Below, piece after piece: positions 58,115 through 64,000 of a stretch of DNA of 64,000 nt. The translations under genes were made by a program, and so were the position numbers. How positions within the stretch are numbered: the stretch's first letter is position 1; every line of letters starts with the position of its first letter. The notes beneath the pieces were generated by a model, which was given only the letters and a program-made list of their open reading frames with translations, was not told the origin of the DNA and ran no database searches. The stretch is from Thereva unica (lineage: Eukaryota; Arthropoda; Insecta; Diptera; Therevidae), in assembly GCA_949987705.1 (NCBI GenBank), contig OX465283.1, forward strand, positions 78,315,720-78,379,719, in the 5' to 3' direction.

Positions 58115-58540
58115 CTTTTTTGAATTTAAATGTGGCCCATATCAACCCTTTCCTTTCCAGGAAGGAGAGTGGCGATCGTGCCTTTCCTAGCCAGTTCGTC
58201 AGCTTTAGAGTGAGCAAACTGCTGAGCCAACTCCTTAAGATTCTGCTGCATTCAGAGGTAGTTCTAGAGCTGTTTGTGCAAGAGAGCAGCGCCTTCAAAG
58301 CCGCCTGACTATCGAGATGATGTAGACAGTTCAGTTCTTGTCGCCTTGCTGGTTGATTTGCAGAACAACCTCATGTATTGCTAAAACCTCCGCTTGGTAT
58401 ACACTGCTGTGATTGGATAGTCGGGAGGAGGCTTCAATCCCAAGTTCCGGTGAGAATACTCCTCCTCCTCGGCCCTCGAGCTTATAGCCGTCAGTGAAGA
58501 AGTTTATGGCATCTTGAATACAATGTGGTCTATTACTTCA
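58115..58540 (-). pseudogene. RNase H domain of a LOA/I-like retrotransposon
   Basis: The minus strand from 58540 reads FFTDGYKLEGRGGGVFSPEL, then SNHSSVYQAEVLAIHEVVL, and after a frameshift DSQAALKALLSCTNSSRT. The three RNase H catalytic acids are all recognisable: D of TDG (58487-58495), E of QAE (58388-58396) and D of DSQAAL (58301-58315). At least one frameshift and a stop lie between the second and third. The usual WVPGH segment is replaced by diverged sequence and then by repeat family A. No RT precedes it. Confidence 0.85.
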
Positions 58541-59829
58541 TTCACGACGTGAAGGGATGTGGACCTCGTAATTCTTCGTAAAGGTGACTTTATATATGCG
58601 AAAATCTATTTCTGTGAGAATTCTGACAAAGTCCAGCACCTTAAAGTGCCTTTCCCTGATTCCGGTCCAAGATCTAGATTTTTTTATTTCAAAGGCTGCG
58701 ATGGTTGCACTTTTCCCAGCCACGACGATCAAAGGAGAGGGAGGCTTCCTGGTTAAGTACTACATGTTTTTTAGGTATTTAAAGGACCTGTAGATGCGAC
58801 AGTATCGATCAACAAAAATTGCAATTCAGAGCTTTGAGGGTATTGCGATTCAGACTGTGCACTACACTTTGATATAAGTTGTTCAAAAATAAGCCACGTT
58901 CATTTCCTGCAAAGGCATCAACGCCTTAATGAATGATTGGTACAAGATCTGACCAGCAGCACGATTCACCTAATATATACCGCGACAGTAAAATTATGTT
59001 TAGTCTTGCTCCTTTTAATACATATCGAGCATAAACTAAACACTTCGATATCAGACTTTTTTTTTGTGAGGCTTGAAGTCATCACTGGCAGTAAAATCAT
59101 TGGGCCTGACGACCTATCACTTTCCAAAATCACTTCCAATAAACCGGGTTTTAGACAAGGGGCGCAGGGAAATGTAAGTTTTGACCGGACTTGTGATTCC
59201 AAAAAAATTTCGGTCTCATAGTAAGTTACACTAACATAAGTATAACTTTCTTGTCTGACATTCACGAAAATTCACATTCGCATTTACATTTACTCTCGTT
59301 ACACTGAACAGAGGCAGAAAATTTCATCCTGTAATATACTCGAATCATACACAAACAGGTTTAATGTGAAGCGAAAGTGAATCGAAGTGTGAAATATTGA
59401 ATTTCAATTGTATTGAATTTTAAGCTTGTATTCTCACTTGTGTTCTACATTCTTTTGTCATTATTTTACGCTTTTACAGGACACGCATTTCCCTCATGTT
59501 ATTCCACCGCTCTCTTTTGTGAAGCCTACCATAGCATTTCTGTAGTTTATAAAACTACCGTAGAATCCATGCTTTCTTTATACGATTATTCAAGCACTAG
59601 TCTCCTAATAAAGATCTGGTCTGTTATCGATCTATTCTTTCTAAATCCTTCTACTTTGCCTTTTATATACATTTTTAGTCTACTTAACCCTGCTTCTCAA
59701 ATATATATTACATGGCCCTTGATCATATATTTACAAAATGGGATTTTCTCGGGTAAATAAGGCAATTTGGGAATTTAATCGGAATCGGACCACAAAACGC
59801 AAAATCTGAACATCGTCCGCCAAATTGGC
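58541..59829. other. Intronic DNA, no gene recognised
   Basis: Overlapping frames on both strands (58559-58793, 58937-59265) and a hydrophobic 115-codon frame (59413-59760) show no domain. The last is best explained by T-rich sequence. Confidence 0.4.
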
Positions 59830-60130
59830 CCCGCCATTTTGAATTTATAAGTTTTTATCATAAATTCATTATTTGCTACCTTAAATAATTCTAAATACAG
59901 ATTATCATTAGAATCGGAATAAAATAGACGAACTTCTTCGCTATATTGGCGCGGCCGTTTTTATTTTTTAAGCTTTAATCATAAATTCGTTATTTGTTAC
60001 CTTAAATACCCTTAGACACCGATTTTTATTAGAATCAGAGTACAATTGGCCCTTGGTAGCAAATTTTCAACAAAGCTCTTCATGACAGCGCCATCTACGA
60101 GTGCTCTTATAAAGTAATAATATACCCTAT
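59830..60130. repeat. Interspersed repeat family B, copy 2 (partly duplicated)
   Basis: ATCATAAATTC(A/G)TTATTTG appears at about 59858 and again at about 59978, each followed by CTACCTTAAAT or TTACCTTAAAT and then ATTAGAATC. The end GACAGCGCCATCTA matches copy 1 at 40375-40560. Confidence 0.7.
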
Positions 60131-60295
60131 ATGCTTTCTTTTAATATAAAGCGAATTATTAAAATTTCATTAGCGTCAGTTGCACAGCGAACCGGTAAAA
60201 TTTTAAGTTGATCGCGTTATATGAAATTGGGTCAAAATTAAGTTGTAAGATTTGAACTAAACAAAATACTAACATTAAAAACTTAAAGACCGCCA

Positions 60296-60560
60296 TCTTG
60301 ATTCTCATACGAAATGCTCAGATTGCATTGTCACGCGCCAGAAATATCGCGTTTCCCGTGTTTTCCTTGTATTTCGGTTTCTATAGGTCGTACAACCCCC
60401 AAAATGCTGATAATCAAATTCTCTACAAATTTAACTCTTACAAAAATGTTGACCCAGTTGACCCTTTGAAAGTTATTCAAGGTCAAAAATATCAAAAATC
60501 ACTTTTTGGCCAAAAAATCCCTCAAAAACTGTTTTGGAGTTTTGTCTCTTTAAAATGCTA
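60296..60560 (+). repeat. Interspersed repeat family A, copy 3
   Basis: See copy 2 at 57900-58110: a block of about 50 bases is nearly identical, followed by AAAATGCTGATAATCAAATT and CAAGGTCAAAA segments in the same order. Confidence 0.75.
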
Positions 60561-60696
60561 ATTTCTCCGGATTGTTAGTAAAAAGCAAATAAAGGTTTTA
60601 AATTTTATTTTTTTTTTTTAATTTCATCCCCTATTCACTCCCATGTGGGTCGAAATTTTAAAAACGCTTGAACAATTGTTTATTTATTTTTTATCA

Positions 60697-60760
60697 TCAG
60701 GGCCGGCGCAAGGGTTTTTTGCGCCCGGTGCACTATGCCATATTGCGCCCCATAAGCTGT
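60697..60760 (+). repeat. Orphan transposon-like end
   Basis: CAGGGCCGGCGCAAGGG followed by TTTTTTGCGCCC resembles the terminus of a DNA transposon (hAT-like CAGGG start). A matching inverted end was not found nearby, so it is a weak call. Confidence 0.3.
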
Positions 60761-60905
60761 TCCTTTTGTGAACGCAGTGATGGACAATTGAAAAGACTCA
60801 AACACTCGTTGAATGGGGGAAATAATTTTCATAGTTTGCGTAAAATGTAAGATTGCACCATAAAAAAGCGTATAACATAAAAAAATTATAGATTGGAAGT
60901 TTCAC

Positions 60906-60908
60906 ATA
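60906..60908. repeat. ATA flank, left
   Basis: ATA directly before GGCCTCG; the same triplet follows the element at 61214-61216. Confidence 0.6.
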
Positions 60909-61213
60909 GGCCTCGATTCCCAGATCCGACGGGAGGGAAGTGAGTGCGGATTTGACACTTTGCGATTCTCAAATCCGCAGTCCCGGATTGGTTTAAATCG
61001 AAAATTCGGAGTGAAAACTCACGCGATAATGACATATACGATGTCGGATTATCTTAGGCGCATTTGTCGTTCAAATCCGCAGAAAATTTGTTGCGGATCA
61101 CACTTTTACAGCGCGGAAAATGTCAAAAAGAAATTCGGGGTTGCGGATTTGAGAATCGCAAAGTGTCAAATCCGCAACTCACTTCCCCGTCGTCGGATCT
61201 GGGAATCGAGGCC
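60909..61213. mobile_element. 305-bp MITE with about 70-bp inverted ends
   Basis: GGCCTCGATTCCCAGATCCG and the following roughly 50 bases are inverted at the right end with a few differences. Both arms contain GCGGATTTGACACTTTGCGA and TTCTCAAATCCGCA. The flanks are ATA on both sides, a 3-bp duplication in the size range of PIF/Harbinger, although that family prefers TTA or TAA. The interior has further AATCCGCA/TGCGGAT copies and no gene. The two plus-strand frames crossing it (60960-61217, 61064-61336) are products of the repeat. Confidence 0.85.
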
Positions 61214-61216
61214 ATA

Positions 61217-62080
61217 GTTTCGCAAGTTCAAACCTTCAAAGTTTCACAACATCTAACCAACAAAAATTTGCATCGTTTGCGGAGACGAGAGTGGGCGAGA
61301 ACGATGGGGCGAGCAGCTTTTTTGAACGTTTTTTGACAGCTGTTTGGTTGTTGTTGTTTTTTAACTTTTGTTTACTAGAAAAAGAAAAGGAAAGAAATGG
61401 TGGAAGCTAGAATTATAATTAAAAGCAACAACAACAAGTTAAAGCATTCTAACCTACAGTTGTTTGCTCTTGTGAAAGCCCATGCGATTCTTCATTGTAT
61501 TTCAAAAGTAAATTTACGATTACAGCCATTTATTTTTTGGTTGGCCCGTGTGAAACTGACCATATTAATTTGTTAGACAGAATAATCACGGCTTCACTGT
61601 CCGAACTGCGCAAGTTCGAGCAAATTGGTTTACTGAACTTCAATTTTTGCCTGAGTTCCCATACATATTCACATATTAAACTCAGGAAAAATAAACCCTA
61701 AGTTCGCCCAACAGAACATGAATTTGAAATTGAGCGTAAAAGGTTGTTTTGAAGAGAGTAATCAACTGGGATAATGGAATAACTTTCCAGTGAGCTTTAG
61801 TATTTCTTACTCCTGGCGAAAAAGCACCAATAATAGCAAGCGTGAGCTGAACAAGCCACTTAGACGGATTGAATTGAACTTTATTAAACTGAGACCGGTG
61901 AAGGAAATAGATGTGATTCTTACAGAATTTTCAAAAAGTGCTCCAAATGAGAGATTTTTCCTTCACTTGGAAGATTTTTTCTCGAATTTTTCGAATCTCG
62001 AATCTAAAATCTCTGGAAACTTCCTTCACGAGGAGAAGTAAAATTTCACCGTTATTTTCTTGCTTATCATGTGTCTAAAT
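61217..62080. other. Intronic DNA, no gene recognised
   Basis: Frames of 68 and 83 codons at 61495-61701 and 61790-62041 have no recognisable domain or splice context. Confidence 0.35.
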
Positions 62081-62320
62081 TAAAATTTTTGTGGTTTTAC
62101 CTCTATAATGACGGACTCCCATACAAACTTTCATTTCCTATTTCAACCCCTCCAAACATTTTTATTTTCGAGACAAAAGGTATCCTATGTCCTACTCCAA
62201 GGTCTAAACTATCTTGGTAACAAATTTCATGGAAATTGGTTCAGCGGTATACACGTAACAGAAAAGAGACAGACAGACAAAGTTTCCTTCGCATTTATAA
62301 TATTAGTAAGGATAAGTAAA
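62081..62320 (+). repeat. 3' end of a widespread insect interspersed repeat
   Basis: The order TCTAAACTATCTTGGTAACA, AATTTCATGGAAATTGGTTC, AGCGGTATACACGTAACAGA, GACAGACAGAC, then TTATAATATTAGTAAGGAT is the common 3' end of non-LTR-derived repeats (RTE or Proto2-like) in insects. It is non-coding here, and the 5' part is not attached. Confidence 0.5.
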
Positions 62321-62720
62321 ACAGTGCTAATAAATAAATCCATTTATCGGTGGCGCCATCTCTTGTTCCCTCCAGCTTCCAAGTTCGCAAAAGTTAGTTG
62401 ACTCTCTCGTGTCAAACAAATATGCAAAATTTGGTCACGTTTATAATGAAATCACATGGCTTAACGGAGATGTTTAAAATGTGTCATTAATTGTAAAAAT
62501 AGAACAAAGAATTCTAGGTTTATTCAAAATTTACTTTTTTTGTACATCTGTTTGTTTTTGACAGTTTTCGACATTTGACATAATTGTTCAGATGTGTTCA
62601 CATTTGGCTGGGCAATGCGTTTGATAGCATCACTAGCTGAGCGGAAGTAGTTGCGGCCTGAAAGGCGCCTTAGATACCCATCCAATAATACAGTAAAGTT
62701 TTAATTATTGTATTTAACAG

Positions 62721-62744
62721 TTTTTTTTTTTTTTTTTTTTTTTT
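62721..62744. repeat. 24-base poly-T tract
   Basis: Uninterrupted run of T. It could be the poly-A end of a minus-strand retroposed copy, but no source sequence was recognised next to it. Confidence 0.8.
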
Positions 62745-64000
62745 CATAAAATATTCTTCTTGGAACTTATGAAGCACAGATGAGTCTCCCAAAGATCTAC
62801 CTCAAGAAATAACTTGTAAATGCGCAATTTTAACTAATTTCAGAGGGGATTGGCTAAGTTTCATCATAAATTGCACTTTTTCCACTCAAAGACGTTTACA
62901 TGAGATTTTTTAAATACATAAGCTGCACTCAAAAGGCAGTAGTTGCTTGGTCTGCCATAGTGTCGCCTGTCGCGTCTCCTCGTCGTCTGCCATAAACCAG
63001 TCAAGTCATGCTTCTTAAAATGACATCTAATATCGACTGCTAAAAAATTTCAGGTGATTAATGGCTTTCATAGAAAACGCTCTTGTTGTACTATTTCCGT
63101 TTATTTTTATTCTCGCTTGTCCAAGGAATTTACTAATAATGACCAAGCAGCAAATTAATCCCCATTTAGCAACAGTTCACCTGGTTGCACTCTTTTATCT
63201 GGAAATTGCGTAATTTGACCGAGACCATCTCTCTGCAATTTCACAATCGCCAGTCAGGTTTGGCACGACTTGTGACGTCTCCATGTATGTCTGTATGTAA
63301 AAGGGGGCTCGTCTATCCAGTCACTTATTATATATGAGCTTACGTGCATTCCAGCATGTGCCCACCTCATGTATAACAAGCAATATTTATCCAACTAACG
63401 CGAATACACCCATGCAACTTGACAGTGTCCAACTTATTTACTCGTTCTCGATAGTATTGAGGAGGAATCGCGAAAGTTGATTCTTGCAAAACTGGTGATT
63501 TTCAATCTTCGTTTTTTTGCTTTGATTTATTTTTACCTTTTCTTAGCATTTTTACACTCTCGTGACCGGTTCTCAATGAATTCTTCATTAAATCTTTATT
63601 TAGTTCACCCAGTTCTTCTTATTCGGTGAATTGTTCTCTTCTGTTTTTTTTGCAAAGGAACATAATTTTGTTTTTAGAAAAAGATTCATGGTCAAGCGCC
63701 ACAAATGCCTGTTTTAATGAGATTGAAGCCATTTTCTCAGCGACTGATTCCATTTTTAAAAGTTATGGCTTTGTTCGGAATCTAGTGAAACTTAAGCTTC
63801 TCTAATGATTATGTAAGCCTGTATTGGGTTAATATATTTATGTGAAATTAATATTCTTTTTATGGTAAAAAAATGATAAATATTACTAGTTGGATGTGAT
63901 CAGAAATGCTATTTAAAACAAATTTGTGAGAATGGGATCATAAAAAATAATATATGTATATACTATATTTATTGGTATGAGTTTAGGCGCCTTTTGCAAT
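62745..64000. other. Intronic DNA, nothing recognised
   Basis: No exon, element ends or RNA gene seen in the last 1.25 kb. Confidence 0.45.

Larger units (their letters stand above)
16032..64000 (+). other. Downstream intron of sima (partial, at least about 48 kb)
   Basis: Inferred from the donor at 16032. I could not find the expected continuation after VNYVIS, the oxygen-dependent degradation motif, or glutamine-rich coding sequence typical of fly Sima. The remainder of the window therefore appears to be one very long intron, unless an exon was missed or the assembly is wrong. Confidence 0.55.

Noticed and set aside
59413..59760. 115-codon hydrophobic frame resembling a membrane protein
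   Set aside because: T-rich DNA gives phenylalanine, leucine and isoleucine by default; no signal, domain or splice context.
1..64000. CRISPR array, bacterial operon, plasmid or phage content
   Set aside because: No regularly spaced direct repeats, no ribosome-binding-site-led gene series, and clear eukaryotic splice sites and insect transposons throughout.
1..64000. LTR retrotransposon or endogenous retrovirus
   Set aside because: No paired long terminal repeats with a primer-binding site and no protease, integrase or envelope motifs were seen; the RT motifs present are all of non-LTR type.

Overview
This window looks like nuclear DNA from a dipteran insect. It is AT-rich and almost free of host coding sequence, and it is dense with degenerate non-LTR retrotransposons (RTE-like and Jockey/LOA/I-like), mariner relics, and non-autonomous DNA transposons that still have intact target-site duplications (TSDs). 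There are no bacterial features: no operons, rRNA or CRISPR arrays.

The only host coding sequence I can support is one 142-bp internal exon at 15890-16031 on the + strand. It has a strong splice acceptor and donor and encodes the C-terminal part of the PAS-B domain of a hypoxia-inducible factor alpha protein, close to Drosophila Similar (sima). If the exon is live, the window lies inside that gene: at least 15.9 kb of intron upstream and, since no next exon was recognised, about 48 kb of intron downstream. Everything else reads as intron and its load of mobile elements.

Layout. 0.9-4.3 kb: dead minus-strand non-LTR relics, one split by a hAT element with a perfect 8-bp TSD. 6.1-7.2 kb: an element with inverted ends and a 73-bp mini-element inside it. 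7.2-13.4 kb: mostly unassigned, with a small inverted-repeat element, a 6-bp microsatellite and a G-rich tract. 13.4-15.6 kb: a tRNA-like SINE head, a mariner 3' end, an RTE-like 3' end, and a TTA-flanked Harbinger-like element that holds a foldback element and ends about 280 bp before the sima exon. 17.6-18.8 kb: a hAT element. 22.4-23.5 kb and 32.7-33.2 kb: plus-strand RT relics. 28.4-29.9 kb: the longest RTE-like relic, with a YADD motif and an (ATC)4 tail. 34.5-36.05 kb: a 1.5-kb near-complete palindrome. 37.3-39.3 kb: a dead mariner nested in an inverted-repeat element. 41.6-42.7 kb: a hAT element carrying a retrotransposon fragment. 45.8-51.8 kb: more non-LTR relics, one with a hairpin MITE inside. 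52.6-55.8 kb: a second mariner, then a palindromic element split by a 1.7-kb hAT. 57.9-62.3 kb: interspersed repeats, an RNase H relic and a 305-bp MITE with about 70-bp inverted ends.

No transposase or reverse transcriptase here appears intact, so any mobility of the non-autonomous elements would depend on enzymes encoded elsewhere. Element ends with TSDs are base-accurate; boundaries of decayed retroelements are approximate.
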